Shown here: piece by piece, positions 22,651 through 33,910 of the stretch | Layout of the letters: every line of letters begins with the position of its first letter | How positions within the stretch are numbered: position 1 is the first letter of the stretch | From: Myrica gale | Taxonomy: Eukaryota > Streptophyta > Magnoliopsida > Fagales > Myricaceae | Assembly: GCA_963930655.1 (NCBI GenBank) | Contig: OZ005614.1 | Location: 1,116,001 to 1,180,000 of the forward strand | Length of the DNA: 64,000 bases | Direction of reading: 5' to 3' | Position numbers and translations under genes: made by a program | The notes under the pieces: generated by a model | Seen by the model: the letters and a program-made list of their open reading frames with translations, nothing else | Told to the model about the DNA's origin: nothing | Database searches by the model: none

Positions 22651-23714
22651 GTATAACTAGTTCTACTGAGATCACTGGATTTTTTTTTCTTTTTCGTAGT
22701 CGTTAGTTTTAGTAACGGTTAACTGTAACAATAAGAAAAGGGTCTTGATTTGAACGGTAAATAATTTTGAGGAAAACAATTTGAATGCTATTAGCAAAAA
22801 AGGGGGAAAATAGAGAAAATAAGATATTTTGTTTCGATTCTATGAAGTGTAGTAGAGCCCAATTAGTTAAATCATTTCATTTATTAGATGGTTTAGACTG
22901 ATTGAACTTAATTGAAAGGTCAACATACATATATCTACATCAACTGTATGTTTTTCCAAATAACAGGAAAGATGTTCAAGAGAATAATCTTGTGGGGTGG
23001 CCTCCCGTAACGTCATGGAGGAAGAAACAGCTCCACCAGCATCAAGGTAGGCAGGTAATTAACAATGATCGGGCAGCTGATAGATCAGCTGGTGGATCAA
23101 ACTCTCCGTATGTCAAGGTCAAGATGGAGGGGGTTTTAATAGCGAGAAAGATCAATATAAGGCTCTATCATTCCTATCAGACTCTAACAGACACCTTGAT
23201 CAGCATGTTTGCCCAATGTAAGCGATCATTACTGTAAACATATTCTCCAAGCAATTAGCTACAGGTCTAGATGGGTTTGGTTCTGATTTCGCTTAAACTA
23301 TTTGCAGACCAAAATAATTATAAAGATGGTGCAAGCTATGCACTCACCTATCAAGACAAAGAAGGGGATTGGCTGCTTGCAGGAGATATTCCTTGGCAGT
23401 ACGTATTTCTTTTCCTATTCCTGCAGGTTTTCATAGAAATTCGAGGAAAAGATACGAACAGAAAATATTTACAGATTTCTGAGAATCAAAACTTCAGGGA
23501 CAAGCTTCTCTAGGTGGAATCATAATATATATGGGATGCTTTGTATTAAGAGCTTCGGTAGGTGCTAGACAGACCCATAAATAGAATAAATAAAAGATGT
23601 CCATATCTGATCTAACGCTGATCTGTTGGGGAAAATGATGATTTTGGCAGGACTTTCATCGAGTCTGTGCGGCATTTGGAGATACTAAGGAATGGCCGCG
23701 GGTGTGCTGGATAA
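22060..23714 (+). CDS. IAA29: Aux/IAA protein IAA29
   Basis: A nuclear auxin-response repressor that binds ARF factors and is degraded through TIR1/AFB. Four exons: 22060-22364, 22967-23217, 23308-23398 and 23651-23714; GT-AG borders, 711 nt, 236 residues. Domain I is an EAR motif LQLALAL at residues 3-9. The degron GWPPV is at about 112-116. The C-terminal PB1 domain has the basic half VKVKMEGVLIARKINIRLY and the acidic half YQDKEGDWLLAGDIPW, followed by SVRHLEILR. The poorly conserved linker and position between UGNT1 and the ANTH gene match Arabidopsis At4g32280. The start is the ATG in GAGATGG; an out-of-frame ATG lies five bases upstream. Both key domains are intact, so a functional repressor is likely. 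Confidence 0.94.
22607..22650. repeat. (CT)14(AT)8 compound microsatellite
   Basis: A pure dinucleotide run in intron 1 of IAA29. Confidence 0.95.
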
Positions 23715-26053
23715 TGAAATAATTAGCGTTGCTGTACGTGTTACAGATTTGATTTTCCTTATGTCCCAGTTAAGTCGCAAAAGCATGTGGTCTGTGATAT
23801 GTAATTGGACATTAATAGAAGAAGTTGAATTGTGCAGTAGTTCATCATGAGTTCATGCTATCCCACAGAAAAATAAAGGAAATTAAAGTGGAGAGAAGCA
23901 CAATTGCTTGTTTAATTACTAGCCATTTTGTATTGTGTGTATTTTCAATTTCAATTAATCTATAAGTTATGAATTTGCAAAAGCTTACTATTTCATGTGA
24001 CCATTTTGTTTTTATGAATTTTGCAAAAAAAAAAATTAGTGAGTTAAAATACAATATTAAGATAATCATAAAAATGTTTAATAAGCTTTTTACAATTTAA
24101 CGAAGAATATTGCTTGCGATGCGAGAAATAAATGCTTCTGTATTTTCCTGAAGTTTGTTATTTTTTCTTTTTTTTTGCCTTTTTCTGGGTAAACAAGTAC
24201 TTTATCTGAAACAAGAAATAGAAAGGATATAGACAGGCAACTTGTGGAGTGGAGAGTGTGTTTAGAGCGAAGACCAGAACTCCTCCGGGCTCCGGCTCCG
24301 GCTTTTTGGAAACAGAAAAAACCTGCGAGTAATATCCACTTCCTGTTTCTATTATATCTGTTTCCATTACGCTCTGTAATTTTCACTGTTTTCCAAAGTA
24401 TTTTTGTTCGTTCTCATCCATCTGTTTCCAAAAGAATCACAACTTGAACTGAAACTTGGAAACCCTAACTTGACGTTTGGGAGGGGTTCTATTTCCCCTG
24501 TATACCAAAATGGATGTAGCCGGGGACACTTTCAGTACTTCAGCTTTCTGAGGAGGTGAATGCAAAAAGAGCCTTCACTTTTACGGTGATGGTCTTGATC
24601 TTTTTCATTTTTGTGTACAGTCAGTGGCATTTGGAAGCCCTTTGTTTTTCGATTTATTCGAAGCTACTTATCCTGCTGTTGGAATGAAAAAAAATTGTTT
24701 CTTTTGTTGTTGTTGTTGACGGCAGGAAATGTCCTTCCAAATTCAGTACTCCTAATCCAAACAGTTACTTTAGAATGGTATTCGTTTTGTTTAACGTTGT
24801 AAATGCTTTTGAAACACGAACCGGAACAGAAAGAGGGTATTTCTCTTAAAAGCAAGAAAGTACTTTGAAATCAAGTTCCAATCCCTCAATGAATCTCTAC
24901 CTGTTTTTTCCTTTCAGCTAGAGAAAATAACATCAAATTCATGTTTATTTAGGGAAAAATGAAGTTTCAAGCTGCTTGACTTGAATTCTCCAAGCTTCTA
25001 GCTTCCTGGGTAGACATCATAGGTGAGCAGTTTCGCGGAACTTTGTTTGCTTTAGAAAGCGTAATTTCACACTTTTACAATGTTACTAATTTCTATGCCT
25101 TGGATTTACAATGGAGCTGGAACCCTGAGCATACTCTTGTATGCTTTTGAGTCTGTAGGAATGAAATTCTCTCATCTTACTCAGAAAAAGAAGAGAAAAT
25201 CTATTCTTCTTCTTTTTTTACATTTCTGTATAAACAATTTAAGAGGAAGATTGGAGCAATAGCCAAAGATCTTATCCAATATAAATTGTTTCGGGAAGGC
25301 TATACTCAATGGTGAATGGGAAAAGGCAGAGGATTATCTTTCTTTCCTTTACCCTCCTTTGGCTTTGAGTTAAGTTGTAAGTTTTTTCCTTTACATTGTT
25401 TCATATGACTGCACAACCATTTACGGCTCTTCTTGAATTAACATGAAAGCTGTCTCTCCAAATACTGTCAAGACGTGGAGAACTTTGTTGTTATCATATA
25501 TGTTTGGTAGCTAGCAAGCAAGCTTGACATTTCTATAATATCTTCCCAGAACAAACTTGTTTGCAGGCAGGATTTCACCAACCATTTTCGTGTTGGGGAA
25601 CCTGAACTTGGGACAACTTTTGTTTTTGATTAAATAGGGAAGTGGATGGAAGTAGTTTAGTAGAATAAACAAAGTGAATATGAAAAAAAAAGGTAAATAA
25701 ACAGATAAAGAAAATATGAGAATAAGTTAATGGTACTGATGGTTTTTCTTAGGGTGTGACAGAATTACTGAGATATTTTATTTCCCCTGCATGATTTTCT
25801 ACTGCCAATTACTCAGTTTTTCAGATTTTTTTTTGTTTGCTAGCACTTCTCTGATTTAGATTAGCTTCTCAATTCTACCAACTTTGTCTAGAATGTCTAC
25901 CTTTTAGTTTATTCGGAACACATATCTTGTACACAAATTGATTGTCACACTCTCCCAAAGAAACCCATCTGAAATACCCTGTATTCAAATATTTTTTCTA
26001 CGATTGGGGGCAAGTGCCTGACAGATCCATTTATTCTGGGCTGGACGTGGGCT
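23715..26053. other. Intergenic, no gene
   Basis: About 2.3 kb of AT-rich sequence after IAA29. Only short frames without family signatures are present, and I see no repeat structure. Confidence 0.4.
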
Positions 26054-26095
26054 CAAGCATGGGCCATGCTTGGGCCTGGCATAGCGCTACTGTTG

Positions 26096-26137
26096 TCCCA
26101 CATTGCGCAGACATAGCAATTACAAAGAGTTTATATG
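26096..26137 (+). promoter_or_regulatory. Pol III-type U6 promoter: USE and TATA
   Basis: TCCCACATTG at 26096-26105 matches the plant snRNA upstream element (consensus TCCCACATCG, one mismatch). TTTATATG at 26130-26137 is the TATA box, 24 bp further on and about 24-31 bp before the RNA. This short USE-TATA spacing is the one that specifies Pol III. A 9-bp-arm palindrome lies just upstream at 26054-26072. Confidence 0.85.
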
Positions 26138-26160
26138 TTGAAAGGCTGCGGCATAAGAGT

Positions 26161-26180
26161 GTCCCTTCGGGGACATCCGA

Positions 26181-26212
<32 letters not shown>

Positions 26213-26262
26213 GGCCCTGCGCAAGGATGACACGCACAAATCGAGAAATGGTCCAAATTTTT
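26161..26262 (+). ncRNA. U6 spliceosomal snRNA, one base deleted
   Basis: U6 pairs with U4 and then U2 and forms the spliceosome catalytic centre. The sequence opens GTCCCTTCGGGGACATCCG and includes the invariant ACAGAGA box (in ACGATACAGAGAAGATTAGC), the TGCGCAAGGATGAC segment of the U4-pairing/internal stem-loop region, and the 3' end GTCCAAATTT with a T-run terminator. Compared with the plant consensus as I remember it, one C is missing (GGCCCTGCGC instead of GGCCCCTGCGC), in the segment that pairs with U4 and starts the internal stem-loop. The promoter is well preserved. It could be a functional variant, a young pseudogene or a sequencing error. Confidence 0.9.
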
Positions 26263-27234
26263 TTTTACCTTTTTGCCCCTAATGGTCATTCATTTTCCCC
26301 AAAATACCCTTAAAAGCACCTTGTTCATTCTGATACCCCTACTCTCATATGCTAATTGGCATTTTCGCATTGGATGTATTCAACCTGTTTATTTGTAGTT
26401 TGCCAATCCCTAGAGGATTTGTGTTTCGTGAGTTTTTAAAGCACACAAGTTGTTTGATGAAATCGCTCTCCGAAGCTTGAACGTCTCCTTGCTATTGAGA
26501 GCTATCTGATCTGAGTTAGACCGGAAGCCTACAGATCAATTTTACTTCTGAATTACTCCGGGCACATAATAGTTCTCTTTTATTCTGATGTAGCTGTTAA
26601 TGGCCCACAATTTCGTTACTAGAAATAGAATGAAGTTTGATAGTGTGATTGCGGGTTCCACCAAAATGGGATTCTGCAATCACATATACCGTAAATCCTT
26701 GCAATGGGCTATCGATGTGGATTTCTCATGACCTAACCCCGTCAATTATTTTGAATGGATGTATACGAGCGTATGACGTCAAGTGCTAATGAACTACCTT
26801 GGCCGATGGCTTGAGCCTGGTTTATGTGTTTCTAAGTCAAGAATATGCAATTCCTATTCATCTTGCTGCGGAGTCCACTTGGAAATCAATAATGGACGTT
26901 GTATCTAATTACTGCAACATAACTTTCGTTCAACTTTCGAAGTCATTGTTTATTATCGTTTATGAATTCTCTGCTATCTCTGATCTAGAATAGGTCGATG
27001 TTAACCTTTGTTTCGTCAGACTGCATTGACCTGGTCCGAAAGGATAAACTACAGATTTCCAGTTCAAACGACAGGGAATACGAAACTAAACAAACATACA
27101 CTTATGGACCCACATGGACCTCTGGTGTCAGCAGTCCATGCTTATCAAGGTCCTTCATATCTTTTCCCGTAACATTTGGAATTTTGTGCTTTTCCTTTAA
27201 TCCTTTGTCAGTACGTCCTTAATTATTTTTTCCA
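26263..27234. other. Intergenic, no supported gene
   Basis: Sequence between U6 and a receptor-like fragment. Frames near 26800-27220 are short and unrecognised; they could be decayed parts of the same former gene. Confidence 0.35.
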
Positions 27235-27490
27235 TAGTTGATGATGTCTCTTCTTCTAAACGGGACAAGAAGCGTGTAGGAAGTATTGTTGGAATAGCAC
27301 TCGCATGTGTAACTGGTTTCTTAATGATCTAATCACTATTCTACTTTTGGTGGACCAACAAGGGTGCATTCCGGCACACGCGACTCGCGAGTGCGCACAG
27401 AATCACCAAGGGAGGGATAATGCCCCTTAAGATGTTCCCAGTTGATGCTGCTGCTGTATTTTGGTATACTTTTGGCTTCTATTTTCGGTG
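27235..27490 (+). pseudogene. Possible receptor-like kinase fragment (transmembrane segment)
   Basis: Directly after a TTTTTTCCATAG acceptor-like signal, one frame reads a Ser/Lys/Arg-rich stretch, then a hydrophobic helix GSIVGIALACVTGFLMI, a stop codon, SLFYFWWTNKG and further sequence to a second stop. The plan (basic juxtamembrane, hydrophobic helix, WW-x-NK) resembles the membrane-crossing exon of a plant receptor kinase with a stop inside the helix. No kinase domain follows. I cannot name a family; it may be chance. Confidence 0.3.
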
Positions 27491-27741
27491 ATGATTGTAT
27501 GGATAAAGGTTATCCAGTTGGTGGAAGACTTGATATAAAGGTTTTCCTTGAATTTGAGTACGTTGCTTGCGACTAAAAACGAAATTTTCAGACTCTATAG
27601 TGTGACTTAGGTACAGAGATGGGCATGTGTTGTAAGAAGCCAGACCCAAGGTTTGAATTCCCCCGTCTCAGTGTAGTTCTCCTCTTAGCCACCCTCCAAG
27701 AAGTTGACGCTAAATTCTATGGCGCCGTTGGAAATAAAACC

Positions 27742-27814
27742 CGATCACGGTGGGACTCGAACCCACAATCTCCCGCTCCGGAGGCGAGCGCCTTATCCAT
27801 TAGGCCACGCGATC
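27742..27814 (-). tRNA. tRNA-Arg (anticodon CCG)
   Basis: Read on the minus strand it folds as a full cloverleaf: acceptor GATCGCG with CGTGATC, D stem GCCT/AGGC, anticodon stem CTCGC/GCGGG with loop CTCCGGA, T stem GTGGG/CCCAC with TTCGAGT loop. It is 73 nt with no intron, and a TTTT terminator follows. Box A and box B are both good. The open frame across it on the plus strand is a shadow. Confidence 0.95.
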
Positions 27815-29660
27815 TGATGTTAGGCCTGGTTATATACGTTTTTACTATCGGCAAATTGTAAACTCAATGAGGTAATTTACTTTTTTTTTTTTCTATCATC
27901 TCCATTCCTGCACACATATATTTGTTAATGTTCCGCTTCAAATAATTGTAATCTTCATGTTCAAATCCTCAATGACGTACATGTCATTTATCGTGATTAC
28001 TGAATGTATAGAAAATTCTAAAATGCTTGATTGAAATAGTCAGAACCAGTTAGAGAACCTTCTCTCGTAGATTCCCTTCATTAAGTCATCGCCAATCAGT
28101 TGTTCCTCCTCAGGGTCAAACTTCTTGATAATAGGAAAATGACAAAAGATAACAATAGTTTTATCTTCCTTCTTAAGAGCCAATGGTTACTAATGATGCG
28201 GGTGCGAAATCTCGTTTCAGAGCAATTTCATCTTATTGTCGCTTATATCTGCATGAAAGACCACCAAACAACTCTTGAAGCTATCCATTCAAAAAACTCT
28301 TGATAATATCCACTCACTGATTTAAAACCAAATAGAAAGCCCAATTATACACAAAATTACACATATAATTTGGTTATGGATCTAGTAGACCTTCATCGTT
28401 TTTGTTTGATAAAATACAATGATCCTTTCGACACGTGTCCACTGATGTATTGGATTTTTTTTTGTTTGTCTAATAGCTTCATATTGGTATCAAAGAAGAA
28501 TAGCTAGCGCATAGAGAAGAAATTACACAGCATTAAGCGGCTGCTCCGTCAAGTGTCCAAACATCAGCGGCCGTAACTAGACACCGAGAGAGAAGCCAAT
28601 TGGGATCTAAGAAATAGAAAGGAAAAGGGGCCAAAAAGCCGACAAATAATGCACGCGAAGCTCCACTTCCATAAACTATAACTATAAGATCCATTTGCCT
28701 TCTCACGAAGTCCCAATGACCCAATGTGGCACCACCGACAAGCCACTGCCCGAAAGCGGAAAACCCATTGACCCAATTAGATCTATGCACATCCACATCT
28801 TTCAATTTTCATCACTCCGACGCTCTACCCAAATCCCCCTCTCAACCTCCACGTGTCCATCTAATCGACCAGATCATGTCTACGGGGGGGAAAAAAAATC
28901 AGTTCGTAAAATGTCTCCATCACCGTATACTGTACGTCTAAAGTATCCTAATAAAATCAACGTACGTACGTGCTATATGAGGAACCATTAGATTGGGTCC
29001 CCGTCCCCGGCCCCATCTCTCTCTCTCTCTCCTCTTAAAGCCGGGCGCACAGCTACATCCTGCTTCTTTCCGACAGCGCACATCTCGCGACGCTGCAGCT
29101 AAAAAAGCCTCCTTTCCTAGATCTCAGATCAGTCCAACGGTGGATCTCTCTCCACCTCACTAGACTCCAACCCACCATTTGAATCCAGCTTTACGGATTC
29201 GTTTTGTTCCTCTTTTGAACCCACCTTACAATAGCAGGATAGGGAAAGAGAGGAGAGAGAGCGGAGGAGAACATATCGGCGATTTCTTTTACACGCCACG
29301 ACGACGTCCTGTCGCTCTCCTTCCCCGATCTCATTCCTCAGCAGTCGTTTCAGTCCCCTATTTTATCAGGAAAGTGAGTTAAATCCGACGTCGTTCTTAC
29401 AGATCTGAGAGTCCTCTCCTGCCCGCCGATCAAAAAATCGAAAACCAACCGTAAATTCTAGATCTTTTTTCCTCTCGGCTTCTATTTCTGGTTAATCTTC
29501 GACGATCACTCCATTTGTGTTGGATTAAAGTCAACTGATCGCGCTTAATTAGCATTAATTCGTCTAAGTAGGAGCTCAATGGTACTCAACTACCGCTCTA
29601 TTTATTGTTTTTAGGCTTGGTGTCCGAAGAAGAAGAAGAAAGGGGGAACGTACTGTTTAG
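27815..29660 (+). promoter_or_regulatory. Upstream region and leader of the ANTH gene
   Basis: Intergenic sequence leading to the ANTH gene. CACGTG G-boxes occur at 28432-28437 and 28850-28855, both read as CACGTGT (ABRE-like). CT-rich leader sequence starts near 29016. A leader intron is likely: donor GAAAGTGAGT at 29374, acceptor GTTTTTAG ending 29614. No other gene is seen. Confidence 0.45.
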
Positions 29661-31628
29661 ATGGCGCCGAGCACGATTCGCAAGGCGATTGGGGCCGTTA
29701 AGGACCAGACGAGCATCGGGATTGCGAAGGTGGCCAGCAACATGGCCCCGGACCTGGAGGTAGCGATAGTAAAGGCGACGAGCCACGACGATGACCCGGC
29801 CGATGAGAAGTACATCCGGTCCATACTCAACCTCACTTCGTATTCGCGCGGGTACGTCCACGCGTGTGTCTCCGCCGTGTCGAAACGTCTCAGCAAGACG
29901 CGGGACTGGATCGTTGCCCTCAAGGCGGTCATAGTTGTCCACCGCCTGCTCAACGAGGGTGACCCGGTGTTTCAGGAGGAGATCCTCTACGCCACGAGGC
30001 GGGGCACCAGGCTCCTGAATATGTCCGATTTCAGGGACGAAGCGCATTCCAGCTCCTGGGATCACTCTGCTTTTGTAAGAACCTACGCTATGTATTTGGA
30101 TCAACGCCTGGAAATGATGCTCTTCGACAGGAAGAGCCGAGGTAGTCGTGATGGTGGCGGTAGCGTCGGTGGAGATGACAGACATGGGGGCGGCAGAGAC
30201 GATTTCAGATCACCGCCGCCTTCGAGGCCGTACGAGTACGATTACACTGGCGCCGAGAGTTCTCAAGGATACGGGATGACGATGAGGCGGTCCCGGTCGT
30301 TCGGGGACGTGAGCGAAGCAGCAGAGAAGACGGTTTCGGTGACTGTGACCGTGACCCCACTGAGGGATATGAAGCCCGAGAGGATATTCGGTAAGATGGG
30401 GCATTTACAGAGGCTCTTGGATCGATTCTTGTCGTGCCGGCCCACAGGTTTGGCTAAGAATAACCGCATGATTTTGATTGCGTTGTATCCGGTGGTGAAA
30501 GAAAGCTTCCAGTTGTATGCTGATATCTGCGAGGTTTTGGCGGTGCTGCTCGATAAGTTCTTCGACATGGAGTACCCAGATTGCGTTAAGACCTTTGATG
30601 CCTATGCGAGCGCCGCCAAGCAGATAGATGAGCTTCTTGCGTTCTACAATTGGTGTAAGGACACGGGTGTGGCGAGGTCGTCCGAGTATCCAGATGTGCA
30701 GAGGATTACGGGCAAGCTGTTAGAGACTTTGGAGGAGTTTGTGAGGGATAGGGCCAAGAAACCCGAGAGTCCCGAGAGAAAACAGGAGGTTGTGGCTCAA
30801 GAGGAGGAGCCTGTACAGAGTATGAATGAGATAAAGGCATTGCCTCCGCCGGAAAATTACACTCCACCTTCACCTCCTCCTCCTTCAGAGCCCATTCCGG
30901 AGCCTAAGCATCAGGAAGAAGTCACTCGAGACTTGTTGGATTTGAGGGATGATGCAGTTACTGCGGATGATCAGGGTAACAGGTTCGCCTTGGCTCTGTT
31001 TGCTGGTTCAGTCGCCAGCAATGGTAATGGGTCATGGGAAGCATTCCCATCTAATGGACAGCCAGAAGTCACCTCGGCTTGGCAAACCCCAGCTGCTGAA
31101 GCTGGCAAGGCTGATTGGGAATTGGCATTGGTTGAGACCACAAGCAACTTGTCGAAGCAGAAAGCAGCATTGGCTGGTGGGTTTGATCCCTTGCTATTGA
31201 ATGGTATGTACGACCAGGGAATGGTTAGGCAGCATGTGAGTACTGCCCAGTTGAGCGGAGGGAGTGCCAGCAGTGTGGCATTGCCAGGGCCTGGGAAGAC
31301 TACCACACCTGTTTTGGCTCTCCCAGCACCGGATGGGACAGTTCAAACAGTTAATCAGGACCCTTTTGCTGCATCTTTATGTATTCCACCTCCATCGTAT
31401 GTACAAATGGCGGAGATGGAGAAAAAACAGCAGTTTCTTGTGCAGGAGCAGCAGACATGGCAGCAATATGCGAGGGATGGGATGCAAGGTCAAGCTAGTT
31501 TGGCTAAGCTTAGCGGAACTGGGTATTATGCTGGAGGCCCAATGCCCGTGGTGCCTTATGGAATGCCACCGGTCAATGGAAATTATGGAATGGGAGCTCC
31601 TGCCGGGTACTACCACACTCCTTACTGA
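29661..31628 (+). CDS. CAP1: ANTH-domain clathrin assembly protein (At4g32285 type)
   Basis: A clathrin adaptor of the AP180/CALM family, binding phosphoinositides through ANTH and recruiting clathrin in endocytosis. The intronless frame gives 655 residues, the usual size. The ANTH domain begins near residue 25 (KVASNMAPDLEVAIVKATSHDD, with KYIRSILNLTSYSRGY, ALKAVIVVHRLLNEGDP and MSDFRDEAHSSSWDHS), and its helical extension runs to about 350 (KMGHLQRLLDRFLSCRPTG, VLLDKFFDMEYPDCVK). The disordered tail has a clathrin-box-like DLLDL (about 423) and a DPF motif (about 566), typical adaptor-binding signals. It ends in a Gly/Tyr/Pro-rich stretch (YYHTPY). The start MAPSTIRKAIGAVKDQTSIG matches the family exactly. 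Its place between IAA29 and SD2-5 matches Arabidopsis. Confidence 0.95.
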   Translation: MAPSTIRKAIGAVKDQTSIGIAKVASNMAPDLEVAIVKATSHDDDPADEKYIRSILNLTSYSRGYVHACVSAVSKRLSKTRDWIVALKAVIVVHRLLNEGDPVFQEEILYATRRGTRLLNMSDFRDEAHSSSWDHSAFVRTYAMYLDQRLEMMLFDRKSRGSRDGGGSVGGDDRHGGGRDDFRSPPPSRPYEYDYTGAESSQGYGMTMRRSRSFGDVSEAAEKTVSVTVTVTPLRDMKPERIFGKMGHLQRLLDRFLSCRPTGLAKNNRMILIALYPVVKESFQLYADICEVLAVLLDKFFDMEYPDCVKTFDAYASAAKQIDELLAFYNWCKDTGVARSSEYPDVQRITGKLLETLEEFVRDRAKKPESPERKQEVVAQEEEPVQSMNEIKALPPPENYTPPSPPPPSEPIPEPKHQEEVTRDLLDLRDDAVTADDQGNRFALALFAGSVASNGNGSWEAFPSNGQPEVTSAWQTPAAEAGKADWELALVETTSNLSKQKAALAGGFDPLLLNGMYDQGMVRQHVSTAQLSGGSASSVALPGPGKTTTPVLALPAPDGTVQTVNQDPFAASLCIPPPSYVQMAEMEKKQQFLVQEQQTWQQYARDGMQGQASLAKLSGTGYYAGGPMPVVPYGMPPVNGNYGMGAPAGYYHTPY

Positions 31629-33814
31629 TTTCGTCTCTTTCCACATAGCCTCAGATGACTTTATTTTGTTAATTTCCTTGTTCGTTTCCTAGTGTTTACC
31701 CTCCTTTTGTTTTTTTTTTTTTTTCAAATTGTACGATCTTATTCCTGCTATTTTGTTGCATGAGAATGGTGGGGAGGGACGTGGAGGCTGTGTAAAACTG
31801 AGATGTGATATCCGGGGGATTGGATGCCGTGGATATGTAAACTAATGATATGCCTGTTTGCTTTCTGTAATATCAACATGGTTGCATTCATCCGCCCCTC
31901 GTTTTGATTAAGAACAAGACTTAACTTTACTGAATGTAATTAGAGTTAATGTCGTTTTCTTTTAAGTTTGCACAACACGGTTGGTCATAGAAGAACAACC
32001 CTTAGTTAATTTGCCCGAGTCCAATTGTATTGCAAGCTTCTCGCTGTCGAAGTTCACGGCCTCTGTTTTTGCAAGTTCTTGGGGAAGGAATTCCCCGGAT
32101 CACATTGTGTCAACTGAGTAACATACCTGCAAACCCTTTGGAAATGGTTCGACCCTACCACTTTAGTTGATCAAATATCCAAATTTCGGTATAGGAAAGC
32201 TAGGATCCATCATCCCTTCAGTTGACAACAGAGTAAGATTGTCAATGGGTAGTTTTGTAAACAAACCAATCAGAGAACTACTCTTCCGTGCGATGCTCCT
32301 GATTTGCTCTGTTGCATAGATGTAAAAACAGTGTCTTGAACTGCAGAGATAGCCAAAGGCTTTCGGGTGAGCTTCGTGTTAAACGTGGTGTCGTTGATCA
32401 ATTTTGGACCAAAGTTTGGGATAGAATGTTGTTAAATACACTGCTTTTTTTTAATGATAGGTAAATCTATGACAAATCCTGGCCAACAAATAGCTATTTT
32501 CTAGTTTGGAAAATCAATGAAGACAGCTGGGGAATAGAGTTCCTCTAAAAGAAAATGGGACAATCGACATGAATTGCAGTTACATTGGATGGCTAAATCC
32601 TGTATTACTAATACCAACAGCAACGAGAAGGAAAAATAAAAAATATGTCCGATCGCAGCTGATTGAATATAAGAAGCGAAATCTTTTTCCTCCACATAAG
32701 AAATTCGCCACTGGGGTTGAATGAAGCATCTGCAACCCTGAGGTGCTTTTATTCCTGATTTCCTTCACCCCTTGACAGCTATTAATTGAGAAGCCTGAGA
32801 TTCTGGCTGTGGTGCACCCAAGAAGTCCAATCATTATGAAACGGTGGTGCAAGATTGAGATGGAGGTTTTAGAAGTTTTGAAAGCCGTGAACTCTTGGTA
32901 GCATCACCACCTGGGGGTGGGAAAATTATGAGAATTTAGAAGCGTGCACCCAGATTTTTAAGCAGAAAAAGAAAATCTTTGGTATCATCTCTTTATTCAT
33001 GATTGTATTTCATTTTTGGATTAGCCACCAGTTTGAGTAACTTGTCTTTACTCTCCTACTGTCGGTGCTGTGGATGTCACCAATTACTCCATCGTAGTAA
33101 AAAGTGGGCACGCTGTGGGTGCATCCGAGGCACGACTGGAAACCAACAGAACCCTGTATCAGAGTTGACAGTGACCCTCTATTCTAAAGCATGAAATCCG
33201 GGAGAAAAGCATTTTATTGTCTTGATCTGGGTTCTGTTTGGGTGGTCTCTTTTGAAGTGGGGGGTGGGGGGGATCCCACTGGATAACCCATCCAAAGGCC
33301 CATTGCCTCTGTGGCACAGAGGCCACGAGAGATTCCACGCGAGTCACGCGACACATTAAAGTCTTTTTTTCTTTGGCAGACATGACCCACCCACTCCTAC
33401 ATTATTGTCCTCCCTCACTATCTTTCTTTTCTCTTTCTCTTCCTCTTCCATCCAATTCATTTCTCTTGATTTTGGTCGAGGAATTCTGAGTCTTTTCCTT
33501 TTGGAATGGCATCTCAAGGTGCCTTCGTGGGTGGACCTTCTAAGATAGTCGTTGATGATCCAAACAAAATTATCGTCTATAGTCACCCTGTAGGCGACTC
33601 CCAACTTTTTTTCTTTCAAAGTTACTAAACGAGGAGTTGTTATGAGTTGTGTTTTTATTTTATTTATTGTTTGTCGCTTTCTGTGTCGATGCCATCGCCA
33701 TGAAGGTCCACCATACTAAGCGGTGATGTCAAATTAGGTTCAGAATTGTTAATTGTGGTTTCAAGTGTCGGTGTGACGTGGGGTCCAGTTGTTTATTGTT
33801 TCTCTAATTGTACG
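31629..33814. other. 3' flank of the ANTH gene and intergenic, no gene
   Basis: The first 250 bp is likely 3' UTR. The rest holds only short unrelated frames. A G-rich run lies near 33258-33275. Confidence 0.4.
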
Positions 33815-33910
33815 CAGAGATCAGTTGGCACGTCCTCCTCTTAGGAGGGTCCCGAATTGGGGTTCGATTCTCCCATCTCCTTCCCCGTTAGGCTCCAGAA
33901 GTCCAAGTCG
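33815..33910 (+). mobile_element. tRNA-derived SINE-like fragment
   Basis: Carries a box A-like ATCAGTTGGCACG followed at tRNA spacing by a box B GGTTCGATTCTCCC, but does not fold as a tRNA. This is the usual head of a plant SINE. Ends not defined. Confidence 0.45.

Noticed and set aside
27619..27861. 80-codon frame with RSRWDSNPQSPAPEA
   Set aside because: It is the complement of the tRNA-Arg gene, a well-known source of false proteins.
28533..28805. 90-codon minus-strand frame, hydrophobic
   Set aside because: Lies in the upstream region of the ANTH gene; matches no family and has overlapping alternatives.
33815..33910. Possible second tRNA gene
   Set aside because: Boxes A and B are present but acceptor and anticodon stems do not form; called SINE-like.
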